Program-made: the position numbers and the translations under genes
Notes under the pieces: model-generated
What the model was told of the DNA's origin: nothing
The model's database searches: none
The model's input: the letters and a program-made list of their open reading frames with translations, nothing else
Source: Ruegeria arenilitoris
GTDB taxonomy: Bacteria; Pseudomonadota; Alphaproteobacteria; Rhodobacterales; Rhodobacteraceae
Assembly: GCF_013030985.1 (NCBI RefSeq)
Contig: NZ_WPYP01000003.1
Span: 186,001-250,000 of the forward strand
DNA: 64,000 nucleotides
Direction of reading: 5' to 3'
Part shown: positions 34,983 through 42,693 of the stretch, in pieces
How positions within the stretch are numbered: position 1 is the first letter of the stretch
Layout: each line of letters begins with the position of its first letter

Positions 34983-35860
34983 CACCGCAACGGCGCATCG
35001 TCCTGGTGACCGGCCCCTCGGGCGCAGGCCGTTCGACGGCGATCCGTGTTCTCGAGGATTTGGGTTTTGAGGCCATCGACAACCTGCCGATGGGTCTATT
35101 AATGCGTTTGTTGGAAGGTCCGCAAAGTGACCGCCCAATGGCGCTGGGTATAGACGCCCGCAACCGCGATTTTTCGACCACCGGCTTTATCGAATTGGCC
35201 GTCAGGCTGCGGCGGATGGAACAGGTCGATCTAACGACGCTGTATCTGGATTGCAGTGACGACGTACTGTTACGGCGGTTCTCGGAGACCCGTCGCCGGC
35301 ACCCTGTGGCCGCCGATGCCAGCCCGGAAACCGGCGTTCGGCAGGAAAAGGAACTGCTGGCCCCGATCCGCGAAATCGCAGATATCCTGATCGACACCAG
35401 CCCACTGAACGTCCATCAGCTGCGCGAAGAGGTCGAACGCTGGTTTGCCCCTCAGGGCGGGCGTCACCTGGCCGTGGCCATCGAGTCCTTCTCGTACAAG
35501 CGCGGTCTGCCGCGCGGTTTGGATATGGTGTTCGACTGCCGGTTTCTGGCCAATCCCTACTGGCGCCCCGAGCTGCGGGCAGAAGATGGTCGAAACCCTG
35601 ACGTGGCGCACTATGTTCAGTCGGATACAAACTATGCGCCGTTTTTTGACCGGGTTGTTGACCTGCTCAAACTCTTGCTTCCGACCTTTCGGGCTGAGGG
35701 CAAAGCACATCTGTCCGTGGCCTTCGGCTGTACCGGAGGGCAACACAGATCGGTGGCTATGGCCGAAGCAGTTGCAAAGGCCCTTGCGGAGGAGGGGCAG
35801 CAAGTGGCAATTAGGCACCGCGAAATGGAACGTCGATCGTTGAATGTGAGGCCGGATTGA
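34979..35860 (+). CDS. rapZ: RapZ-type RNase adapter / nucleotide-binding protein
   Basis: 293 residues from the ATG at 34979, which forms an ATGA overlap with hprK; an ATG at 34967 would add four residues. N-terminal P-loop GPSGAGRSTAIRVLEDLGFEAIDNLP, Walker B-like LDCSDDVLLRRFSETRRRHP, and C-terminal domain with FGCTGGQHRSVAMAE, the family signature. In E. coli RapZ guides a small RNA to RNase E to tune glucosamine-6-phosphate synthase; in alphaproteobacteria its role is less clear but its place in the PTS cluster is conserved. Confidence 0.92.
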   Translation: MTPQRRIVLVTGPSGAGRSTAIRVLEDLGFEAIDNLPMGLLMRLLEGPQSDRPMALGIDARNRDFSTTGFIELAVRLRRMEQVDLTTLYLDCSDDVLLRRFSETRRRHPVAADASPETGVRQEKELLAPIREIADILIDTSPLNVHQLREEVERWFAPQGGRHLAVAIESFSYKRGLPRGLDMVFDCRFLANPYWRPELRAEDGRNPDVAHYVQSDTNYAPFFDRVVDLLKLLLPTFRAEGKAHLSVAFGCTGGQHRSVAMAEAVAKALAEEGQQVAIRHREMERRSLNVRPD

Positions 35861-36264
35861 TCGGGATTGTACTCGTAGCACATGGTGGGCTGGCACAGGA
35901 ATACCTGGCCGCCATGCAGCATGTGGTCGGAAAGCAACCCGGCCTGGTCGCGATCTCGATCGAAGCCGATCATGATCGCGAGGCCAAGCAGGCCGAAATT
36001 TGTGCGGCCGCCGACAGTGTCGATGCCGGAGATGGTGTGGTTGTCGTGACCGATCTGTTCGGAGGCAGCCCATCGAATCTGAGTCTGCGGGCCTGCGCCC
36101 CGCAGGATCGCCGTATTCTTTACGGTGCAAATCTGCCTATGTTGATTAAACTGGCTAAAACCCGCCACCTGCCCATTGCGGACGCCGTGCGGCAGGCGAT
36201 GGAGGCTGGACGCAAATATATCAATGCGCAAAATGTGACGTTGGAAGAAGACCGGATTGATTAA
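35857..36264 (+). CDS. manX: PTS mannose-type EIIA component (regulatory)
   Basis: 135 residues of the EIIA-Man fold: MIGIVLVAHGGLAQEYLAAM with the phosphorylated His9, VVVVTDLFGGSPSNLSLR near 62-79, and TRHLPIADAVRQAMEAGRKYI at the end. No EIIB/EIIC transporter is present, so this should act in a regulatory PTS receiving phosphate from HPr. Start is TTG at 35857, overlapping the rapZ stop as TTGA. HPr follows 2 bases after the stop. Confidence 0.9.
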   Translation: MIGIVLVAHGGLAQEYLAAMQHVVGKQPGLVAISIEADHDREAKQAEICAAADSVDAGDGVVVVTDLFGGSPSNLSLRACAPQDRRILYGANLPMLIKLAKTRHLPIADAVRQAMEAGRKYINAQNVTLEEDRID

Positions 36265-36266
36265 GA

Positions 36267-36536
36267 ATGACCAATCGAAGCTTGAAAATCATTAATGAAA
36301 AAGGTCTGCACGCCCGCGCCTCGGCCAAGCTGGTTGAGGTGGTCGAGGGCTTTGACGCACGGGCCGAAGTGTCCAAGGACGGCTTTTCTGCTTCGGGCGA
36401 CAGCATTATGGGCCTTTTGATGTTGGCAGCCTCGCGCGGAACGACTATTGACGTCGAGACGTCCGGACCGGATGCTGAGGCGTTGGCTGATGCATTGGAA
36501 ACCCTGGTGAACGACAAGTTCGGCGAAGGGTTCTGA
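36267..36536 (+). CDS. ptsH: Phosphocarrier protein HPr
   Basis: 89 residues. The active His sits in NEKGLHARASAKLVEVV (His15-16 region), and the regulatory serine target of HprK lies in SASGDSIMGLLMLAASRGTTI near 45-65. HPr passes phosphate from EI to EIIA; EI itself is not in the window. Last of the chvI - chvG - hprK - rapZ - EIIA - HPr run, which is tightly packed and probably largely one transcript. Confidence 0.93.
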   Translation: MTNRSLKIINEKGLHARASAKLVEVVEGFDARAEVSKDGFSASGDSIMGLLMLAASRGTTIDVETSGPDAEALADALETLVNDKFGEGF

Positions 36537-36575
36537 CCTAACCAGCCGCGATACGAAGAACGGGAAGACCAGGAA

Positions 36576-37475
36576 TTGGCGGAAACGACGCACGAGACCA
36601 AGACAGGCCCGATGGTAGATGGGACAGCGGATCAGGGCGAAATCTACGACCGTAGAACCCTGACTTACGCGAATTCTTTCGACGACGCTTGGACTTCGAC
36701 AATTATCCGCGCCATCGAATGGTGCACGGGCAAGCTGACCATTCTGCGCATGGTCAACAAGTTCGAGAAAAAGAACGAATACTATCGCGGTCAGAGATTC
36801 TGGGGCGGTGCGCTCGAGGTCATGGGCATCGACCTCACCACACCGCAGGAACAGTTTGCGCACATCCCGAAAGAAGGCCCCGTGGTCGTGGTGGCGAACC
36901 ACCCTCACGGCATGGTCGATGGCATGATTCTGGCCGAGCTGATCGGCCAGGTGCGCAGTGATTATCGCATCCTGACCCGATCGGTCCTGACGGGGTTGGA
37001 CGAAGCGGCCACCTCTTTCATGATTCCAGTGCCGTTCCCGCATGACCCCGATGCGCAGACCAAAATGCTGGAAATGCGTGGCAAGGCGATGGACCACCTG
37101 AAAGAGGGCGGCGTTGTGGCCTTGTTCCCATCGGGTGTAGTGATGTCATCGGACGACTGGTTCGGACCCGCGCAAGAGCAGGAATGGAATGTGTTCACCG
37201 CCAAGATGATCCGGCGGTCCGGTGCCCGGGTGGTGCCGATTTTTTTCCCGGGCAGCAACTCGCGCGCCTATCAGATCGCCAACAAGCTGTCTCCGATCCT
37301 GCGGCAGGGGCTTTTGCTGCATGAAATCGTGCGCTCCTGCAACAAACCGCAATCTCCGATCATCGGAGAGCCGATCTCGGACGAGGATATGCAGCTATTG
37401 GAACGCGATCCGCGCGGCTTCATGGCTTGGCTCAGAAAGCACACATTGTCGCTGGGCCAAGTATTCAAAGGTTGA
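36576..37475 (+). CDS. Lysophospholipid acyltransferase (PlsC-like) family protein
   Basis: 299 residues of the glycerolipid acyltransferase fold: VVVVANHPHGMVDGMIL near 107-123 gives a NHPxGxxD form of the HX4D motif, and VVALFPSGVVMSSDDW near 179-194 corresponds to the PEGxRS block. It lacks strong membrane helices. Probable acyl transfer to a lyso-lipid at the inner membrane, substrate unknown. I used the TTG at 36576 (protein MAETTHETKTG) with GGAAGACCAGGAA upstream; an ATG at 36612 is the main alternative. Likely follows ptsH in the same direction. Confidence 0.8.
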   Translation: MAETTHETKTGPMVDGTADQGEIYDRRTLTYANSFDDAWTSTIIRAIEWCTGKLTILRMVNKFEKKNEYYRGQRFWGGALEVMGIDLTTPQEQFAHIPKEGPVVVVANHPHGMVDGMILAELIGQVRSDYRILTRSVLTGLDEAATSFMIPVPFPHDPDAQTKMLEMRGKAMDHLKEGGVVALFPSGVVMSSDDWFGPAQEQEWNVFTAKMIRRSGARVVPIFFPGSNSRAYQIANKLSPILRQGLLLHEIVRSCNKPQSPIIGEPISDEDMQLLERDPRGFMAWLRKHTLSLGQVFKG

Positions 37476-37483
37476 TCCGCCTC

Positions 37484-37549
37484 TTCATCTGGCCAAAAAT
37501 ATCTCGGGGGTGAGCCCGGATGATATCCGGGCGAGGGGGCTGGCCCCCT
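37484..37549. repeat. Interspersed double-hairpin repeat, copy 2
   Basis: Second copy of the element at 20898-20973: the same TTCATCTGGCCAAAAATATC lead, hairpin CCCGGAT-GAT-ATCCGGG, then GAGGGGGCTGGCCCCCTC. It lies between the convergent ends of the acyltransferase and 3-hydroxyacyl-CoA dehydrogenase genes, the same setting as copy 1. Confidence 0.8.
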
Positions 37550-37554
37550 CTGCC

Positions 37555-38430
37555 TTACCGTGTCGGAACCGGAACCTCGCCCCGGTAATCATAGAATCCG
37601 CGTTCGGTCTTGCGGCCCAGCCACCCGGCTTCGACATATTTGGTCAACAGCGGGCAAGGGCGGTACTTGGTATCGGCCAACCCGTCATGCAACACGTTCA
37701 TGATTGCCAGGCAGGTGTCCAACCCAATGAAATCGGCCAACTCCAGCGGTCCCATTGGATGGTTCGCGCCCAGCTTCATCGACTGGTCGATCGACTGCAC
37801 GTTCCCGACACCTTCATACAGGGTATAAACCGCCTCGTTGATCATCGGCATCAGGATGCGATTCACGATAAAGGCGGGGAAATCCTCGGCGCTGGCGGCG
37901 GTCTTGCCCAGACGGTCCACAACGGCCTTGCAGGTGCCGAAGGTCTCTTCGTCGGTGGCAATACCGCGGATCAGTTCGACCAATTGCATCACCGGCACCG
38001 GGTTCATGAAGTGGAACCCCATGAACTTTTCCGGCCGGTCCGTTCGGCTGGCCAGGCGCGTAATCGAGATGGACGAGGTGTTCGAGGTCAGAATCGTGTG
38101 CGGCTGCAAATGCGGCTGCAGGTCCTCGAAAATCGCTTGTTTGATCGTTTCACGCTCGGTGGCGGCTTCGATCACCAGATCCGTCTGCCCCAGTTCCGGC
38201 AAGTGCAGCGTCGTCTTGATACGCCCCAGCGCGGCCTGCATCGCATCATCCGTGATTTTCCCGCGCGACGCCTGACGCGCCATATTGCCTTCGATCGTCG
38301 CCACGGCTGCGTTCAGCGCGTCCTGGTTCACATCGGTGAGCAGAACATCATAGTCCGCCAGCGCCAAAACATGGGCGATACCATTGCCCATCTGGCCTGC
38401 GCCGATCACTCCGACTGATTTTACATCCAT
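37555..38430 (-). CDS. 3-hydroxybutyryl-CoA (3-hydroxyacyl-CoA) dehydrogenase
   Basis: 291 residues of a single-function dehydrogenase, NAD-binding GAGQMGNGIAHVLALADYDV at about 9-28, the catalytic HFMNPVPVMQLVE histidine near 145-157, and a C-terminal domain with HPMGPLELADFIGLDTC. It oxidises 3-hydroxybutyryl-CoA in fatty-acid or PHB metabolism (Hbd/PaaH type). I chose MDVKSVGVIGAG at 38430; 36 extra open codons upstream are not family-like. Monocistronic, divergent from the DUF6473 gene. Confidence 0.9.
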   Translation of the reverse strand: MDVKSVGVIGAGQMGNGIAHVLALADYDVLLTDVNQDALNAAVATIEGNMARQASRGKITDDAMQAALGRIKTTLHLPELGQTDLVIEAATERETIKQAIFEDLQPHLQPHTILTSNTSSISITRLASRTDRPEKFMGFHFMNPVPVMQLVELIRGIATDEETFGTCKAVVDRLGKTAASAEDFPAFIVNRILMPMINEAVYTLYEGVGNVQSIDQSMKLGANHPMGPLELADFIGLDTCLAIMNVLHDGLADTKYRPCPLLTKYVEAGWLGRKTERGFYDYRGEVPVPTR

Positions 38431-38593
38431 TTTCTGATGCCTCTGTGTCTCGGGATTGAGTGGACAGTACCGGCAGATCGGTAGGGGCGGCAAGGGGATC
38501 GAACCAATCCAATTTGCTTCAAATGCGCACATTAGCACTTTCTAAAGACATGCGGCTGCAAGATGGCAATCGGGTGAAAAATGGGTGAGTGTT

Positions 38594-39403
38594 ATGAGCT
38601 ATCATCAAACAGGCTCGGCGGGGGCCGGGCATGACGTATGCCAATACGGTGAATCGCGTCTTTGGTTCCGTGGGCCGGAACGGTCGTTGGACACGGCCTA
38701 CATGGTCTGCACCGGCGGGGATGAGACCTATGGGCGGTTTGTCGAACGCCCCTTTGCGGCGATTCTCGAAGGCAGGCTGGACCGGCGGTGTCTGAATTTG
38801 GGCAGTCTGTTCTGCGGACTGGACGCGCTATGCGGTGATGCCGGGCTGTTGTCGCTGCTGAACGGGGCAGAGCTGTGCATCCTGCAGGCCCCCGGTGTCC
38901 TGAGCCAGTCGAATCACTTCTATCGGGTCCACCCCCGGCGCAACGATCGGGTTCTGGCCCCAACGCCAGATCTGATCGCTCTGTACCCCGAAGTGGACTT
39001 TGCCGATGTCCATTTCGTGTGCCACCTGATGCGCCTGTTACAGGGGCATCAGGACGCCCGTTTCGAAGTTGTGGCCGAGGAGTTGCGCCGTAACTGGGTT
39101 CGGAAGGTCAACGACCTGCTGGGCAGGCTTGAGGTGCCGGTCATTCTGCTGGGCCTTCGCGTCTTACAGGACAACGACAGCCAAAGGGTGCCGGTCAGCG
39201 TAACAGCTGAAATGTTGGAGGCCGTCCGACCGCACAGCGCCGACTGTGTCGAGGTTGCGGCTCATGTGTCCGGACAATCCGATGAGCTTGAGGATATGCT
39301 GTTCGGTACCCTGCAACAGCCGATGGCCGAGCATATGATTGGTCCTGCTGCACATAAAACCATTGCGGATGCATTGGTTGGTCCAATTCGGAACCTGAAC
39401 TGA
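38594..39403 (+). CDS. DUF6473 family protein
   Basis: 269 residues. The DUF6473 signature is clear: [31 protein letters not shown] at the start, [22 protein letters not shown] near 39-60, then the [14 protein letters not shown] block. The segment [16 protein letters not shown] recalls SGNH-type hydrolase folds, and the family is often found with sulfotransferase or glycan genes, but function is unproven. I chose the ATG at 38594 with GGGTGAG upstream; a GTG at 38585 adds three residues. It ends within a strong bidirectional terminator shared with etfA. Confidence 0.75.
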   Translation: MSYHQTGSAGAGHDVCQYGESRLWFRGPERSLDTAYMVCTGGDETYGRFVERPFAAILEGRLDRRCLNLGSLFCGLDALCGDAGLLSLLNGAELCILQAPGVLSQSNHFYRVHPRRNDRVLAPTPDLIALYPEVDFADVHFVCHLMRLLQGHQDARFEVVAEELRRNWVRKVNDLLGRLEVPVILLGLRVLQDNDSQRVPVSVTAEMLEAVRPHSADCVEVAAHVSGQSDELEDMLFGTLQQPMAEHMIGPAAHKTIADALVGPIRNLN

Positions 39404-39405
39404 AA

Positions 39406-39429
39406 AAGGCCCGCCAATAGGCGGGCCTT
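39406..39429. terminator. Bidirectional terminator between DUF6473 gene and etfA
   Basis: Perfect 10-base stem AAGGCCCGCC (39406-39415) with AATA loop and GGCGGGCCTT (39420-39429). T-runs occur on the minus-strand exit (CCTTTTTCAG), so it should stop the leftward etfBA transcript and may also stop the rightward one. Confidence 0.85.
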
Positions 39430-39463
39430 CCAAGACTCTTCGTGAAAAAGCCTAATTCAGTGA

Positions 39464-40393
39464 TCAGCCGAGTTTCTCGGTGAGTTCCGGGACGGCCTGG
39501 AACAGGTCTGCGACCAGTCCGAAGTCGGCGACCTGGAAGATCGGGGCTTCTTCGTCCTTGTTGATGGCGACAATGACCTTCGAGTCCTTCATGCCCGCCA
39601 GGTGCTGGATCGCGCCCGAGATGCCGACGGCGACATAGAGGTCCGGGGCAACCACCTTGCCGGTCTGACCCACCTGCCAGTCGTTCGGGGCATAACCCGA
39701 GTCAACGGCGGCACGCGAGGCGCCAACCGCGGCGCCCAGCTTGTCGGCCAGGGTTTCGATCAGTTTGAAGTCCTCTTCCGAGCCGACGCCACGGCCGCCC
39801 GAGACAACAACACCCGCCGAGGTCAGTTCCGGACGGTCGCTCTCGGCCACCTTGTCCTCGACCCACGACGACAGACCTTCGGAGCCCGGAACCGAGACGG
39901 TCTCGACCGGGGCCGAACCGCCTTCGCCCGCCGCTTCAAAGCTGGCGGTCCGCAGGGTGACAACCTTCTTGGCGTCGCCCGACTTCACGGTCTGGATCGC
40001 GTTGCCCGCGTAAATCGGACGCTCGAAGGTCGAGCCGTCAACCACGCCCGACGCATCCGAGATCACCATCACGTCCAGCAGCGCGGCGACGCGTGGCATC
40101 ACGTTCTTGGCGTCGGTGGTGGCGGGTGCCACGATGTGCTCATAGCCATCGGCCAGCGACACGATCAGCGCCGCGGTCGATTCCGCCAGGCGGTGGCCCA
40201 GCGACGCATCTTCGGCAACCAGAACTTTCGACACACCGTCGATCTTGGCGGCGGCTTCACCGGCAGCAGCGGCAGAACCACCCGCGGCCAGAACGGTCAC
40301 ATCACCCAGCGCCTTTGCGGCGTTGACGGCCTTGGCGGTGGCGTCCAGCGACAGCTCACCATTGTTGACTTCAGCCAGCAGAAGAACAGCCAT
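39464..40393 (-). CDS. etfA: Electron transfer flavoprotein alpha subunit
   Basis: 309 residues. EtfA with EtfB passes electrons from acyl-CoA dehydrogenases to ETF-quinone oxidoreductase. The C-terminal FAD domain shows [14 protein letters not shown] near 198-211, [25 protein letters not shown] near 227-251, [17 protein letters not shown], and [22 protein letters not shown]. It overlaps the etfB stop by one base. Two acyl-CoA dehydrogenases in this window could be its donors. Confidence 0.95.
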   Translation of the reverse strand: MAVLLLAEVNNGELSLDATAKAVNAAKALGDVTVLAAGGSAAAAGEAAAKIDGVSKVLVAEDASLGHRLAESTAALIVSLADGYEHIVAPATTDAKNVMPRVAALLDVMVISDASGVVDGSTFERPIYAGNAIQTVKSGDAKKVVTLRTASFEAAGEGGSAPVETVSVPGSEGLSSWVEDKVAESDRPELTSAGVVVSGGRGVGSEEDFKLIETLADKLGAAVGASRAAVDSGYAPNDWQVGQTGKVVAPDLYVAVGISGAIQHLAGMKDSKVIVAINKDEEAPIFQVADFGLVADLFQAVPELTEKLG

Positions 40394-41151
40394 TACACAG
40401 CCCCCGCTTCTTTGAGTTTCTCGACCAGCTCGTCGACCGAGCCCACGACGATACCGGCGGCACGTGCCGGCGGCTCTTCGGTTTTGACCACTTCCAGACG
40501 CGGAGTGACATCGACGCCGTAATCGGCGGCGGTCTTCTCATCCAGCGGCTTTTTCTTTGCCTTCATGATGTTGGGCAGCGACGCATAGCGCGGCTCGTTC
40601 AGGCGCAGGTCCACGGTCACGATGGTCGGCATCTTGACCGAGATGGTCTGCAGGCCGCCGTCAACCTCGCGGGTGATCTTGGCAGCATCGCCTTCGATGT
40701 CCAGCTCGGACGCGAAGGTGCCCTGCGACCAGCCCAGCAGGGCCGACAGCATCTGGCCGGTGGCGTTCATGTCGTTGTCGATTGCCTGCTTGCCGCACAG
40801 TACGATGCCCGGCTGCTCTTCCTCGACCACTTTGGCCAGGATCTTGGCCACGGCCAGAGGCTCGATATCGGTGTGCACGTCATCGGCGGCCACAACCAGA
40901 ATCGCGCGGTCGGCGCCCATGGCCAGCGCGGTCCGCAGCGTCTCCTGCGCCTGCTTCACGCCGATCGATACGGCAACAACTTCGTCCGCCTTGCCCGCTT
41001 CTTTCAGGCGGATCGCCTCTTCCACCGCAATCTCGTCGAACGGGTTCATCGACATTTTGACATTGGCGAGATCGACACCGCTACCGTCCGCCTTAACGCG
41101 AACCTTCACATTATAGTCAATCACGCGCTTCACAGGCACGAGTACCTTCAT
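40393..41151 (-). CDS. etfB: Electron transfer flavoprotein beta subunit
   Basis: 252 residues. [24 protein letters not shown] start, [28 protein letters not shown] near 36-63, and [20 protein letters not shown] near 118-137 are standard EtfB blocks, including the AMP-binding region. The C-terminal extension is normal. First gene of the etfBA pair; only 26 bases separate it from the quinone reductase gene upstream on the same strand, so readthrough is possible. Confidence 0.95.
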   Translation of the reverse strand: MKVLVPVKRVIDYNVKVRVKADGSGVDLANVKMSMNPFDEIAVEEAIRLKEAGKADEVVAVSIGVKQAQETLRTALAMGADRAILVVAADDVHTDIEPLAVAKILAKVVEEEQPGIVLCGKQAIDNDMNATGQMLSALLGWSQGTFASELDIEGDAAKITREVDGGLQTISVKMPTIVTVDLRLNEPRYASLPNIMKAKKKPLDEKTAADYGVDVTPRLEVVKTEEPPARAAGIVVGSVDELVEKLKEAGAV

Positions 41152-41177
41152 TTTGCGCTTGCTCCGTTTGGGTAAAG

Positions 41178-41900
41178 TCAGGCGGTTTCGGTGAGGTTGG
41201 GCTTCAGCGGATGCAGATCCCGGCTAAAATCCGCCATGGAGGGGAATTCCAGGAGCTGTCTTTCATCCAGAGATTTGAGGCACACGGCATAGTCGTCCAG
41301 AATCTGCGCACGCTCCTCGGGTTGGATGTAAGGAACGTGCCAGCCAAAGAATGGCTCGATCACGTTCATGCCGGTATAGGCCAATGTCCCCTGCAGCAGA
41401 GGTCTCAGCATGGTTTCAATCGGTCCGTGAATACTTTCGGGGCCGAACATGTGCGGTCGCCCACCCAAGGTAGCTGCAACCAAAGCGCGCTTGCCCGAAA
41501 GTCCGCCCTGATCGTAAAACCTGCGTCCGCCATAACACAGGCCGGAAACAATCACACGATCCAGCCACCCTTTGAGAATAGCGGGAACCGAGAACCAATA
41601 AATCGGAAAGTTCAGGACCAAAAGATCCGCATCCATCAGCTTTTGCAGCTCGGCCGAAATATCCGGGGCAATGGTGCCACCTTCGACCCCATGCCGCTGT
41701 TCCAGCGCATAGGTAAGATAGTCGGGATCCTTGCGATCGCCAAAATCATTGGCGCTCGCAACCGGGTTCCACCCCATTTCATACAGGTTGGAATGCGCCA
41801 CCTGATAACCCTGTTCCTCCAGGACCCTGACCGACAAATCGGCCATCGATGCGATGAAGGATTGTGGTTCGGGTGTTGCGCTTACGACAAGTGCTTTCAT
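41178..41900 (-). CDS. NAD(P)H dehydrogenase (quinone), NQO1/MdaB-like flavodoxin fold
   Basis: 240 residues. The flavodoxin-like domain starts [19 protein letters not shown] with the phosphate loop, continues with [22 protein letters not shown] near 94-115, and has [11 protein letters not shown] near 143. These enzymes reduce quinones or enoates by two electrons with FMN/FAD. It sits 3 bases from the CaiD-like gene in a leftward run with the acyl-CoA genes, suggesting a redox or detoxifying role in that pathway, which is inference. Confidence 0.8.
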   Translation of the reverse strand: MKALVVSATPEPQSFIASMADLSVRVLEEQGYQVAHSNLYEMGWNPVASANDFGDRKDPDYLTYALEQRHGVEGGTIAPDISAELQKLMDADLLVLNFPIYWFSVPAILKGWLDRVIVSGLCYGGRRFYDQGGLSGKRALVAATLGGRPHMFGPESIHGPIETMLRPLLQGTLAYTGMNVIEPFFGWHVPYIQPEERAQILDDYAVCLKSLDERQLLEFPSMADFSRDLHPLKPNLTETA

Positions 41901-41903
41901 GGC

Positions 41904-42692
41904 TTATTTCCCCAGCCAGACCGGATCGCGCTTTTCGACGGCCGCGCGGGTGCCTTCCAGTGCATCCTCGCTTTCCATCATCTTTGCGAACATCGGGAAG
42001 TCACCGCGGCGGATTGCGCCATAGCATTGCGAAATGCTCATGTTGCGCGAAAGGCGGATGGTCTGTTTAGCAGCCGCCACCGACAACGGTGCCGAAGTCA
42101 GGATACGGCCCGCCAGTTCGCGGGCGGCATCCATCAACTGATCACCAGGGACCACTGCGTTGGCCAGACCCCAATGCGCGCATTCTTCGGCGGTCAGCTT
42201 GCGCCCTGCATAGAGCACTTCGTTGGCCAGCGCGGGCGGAAGGATCTTTGGCAAGCGGAACGTTCCCACATCGGGAACCACACCCAGCTGCGCCTCTGGC
42301 AACCACATCAGGGCGTGTTCGGCGCAGACAACAAAGTCCGCTCCGAACAGCACTTCGAAACCAGCGCCAATAGCATAGCCGTTCACGGCACAGATCACGG
42401 GTTTTTCCAAACCGGGCAGTTCAGGGAACCCATAAAGCCCCCCCTGCCCGTAGTCGCTGGCATAGCCTGCGCCGCCGACGCTAGCGGCCTCGTTCAGATC
42501 CCAGCCCGCCGAGAAGAACTTCTCGCCGCCGCCGGTCAAAATGGCCACACGCAGGCTTTTGTCGTCGCGGAATTCGGCAAAAACCTCTCCCATCAGCTGG
42601 CTGGTGGGACGGTCGATGGCATTAGCCTTTGGGCGATCCAGAGTAATCTCGAAAATCGCGCCATTGCGCGTTGTTTTGATTGGGTTTGTCAT
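41904..42692 (-). CDS. Enoyl-CoA hydratase/isomerase family, CaiD-like
   Basis: 262 residues of the crotonase fold: FFSAGWDLNEAA (oxyanion-hole segment, about 59-70), ICAVNGYAIGAGFEVLFGADFVV near 100-122, and WLPEAQLGVVPDVGTFRLPKIL near 129-150 with Glu132 and Asp/Glu around the active site. GWDLNEAA resembles carnitinyl-CoA dehydratase CaiD more than generic enoyl-CoA hydratases. It lies 1 base from the ADP-forming acyl-CoA synthetase gene upstream. The actual acyl group is unknown. Confidence 0.8.
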   Translation of the reverse strand: MTNPIKTTRNGAIFEITLDRPKANAIDRPTSQLMGEVFAEFRDDKSLRVAILTGGGEKFFSAGWDLNEAASVGGAGYASDYGQGGLYGFPELPGLEKPVICAVNGYAIGAGFEVLFGADFVVCAEHALMWLPEAQLGVVPDVGTFRLPKILPPALANEVLYAGRKLTAEECAHWGLANAVVPGDQLMDAARELAGRILTSAPLSVAAAKQTIRLSRNMSISQCYGAIRRGDFPMFAKMMESEDALEGTRAAVEKRDPVWLGK

Positions 42693-42693
42693 G

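Noticed and set aside
38489..38520. A tRNA T-arm-like string (GGTTCGATCCCC on the minus strand) upstream of the 3-hydroxyacyl-CoA dehydrogenase gene
   Set aside because: No matching acceptor stem, anticodon arm or CCA-like end could be folded around it, so it is not a tRNA.
39406..39429. The perfect hairpin after the DUF6473 gene considered as an operator for etfBA
   Set aside because: It lies at two gene ends with a T-run, not near a promoter, so a terminator explains it fully.
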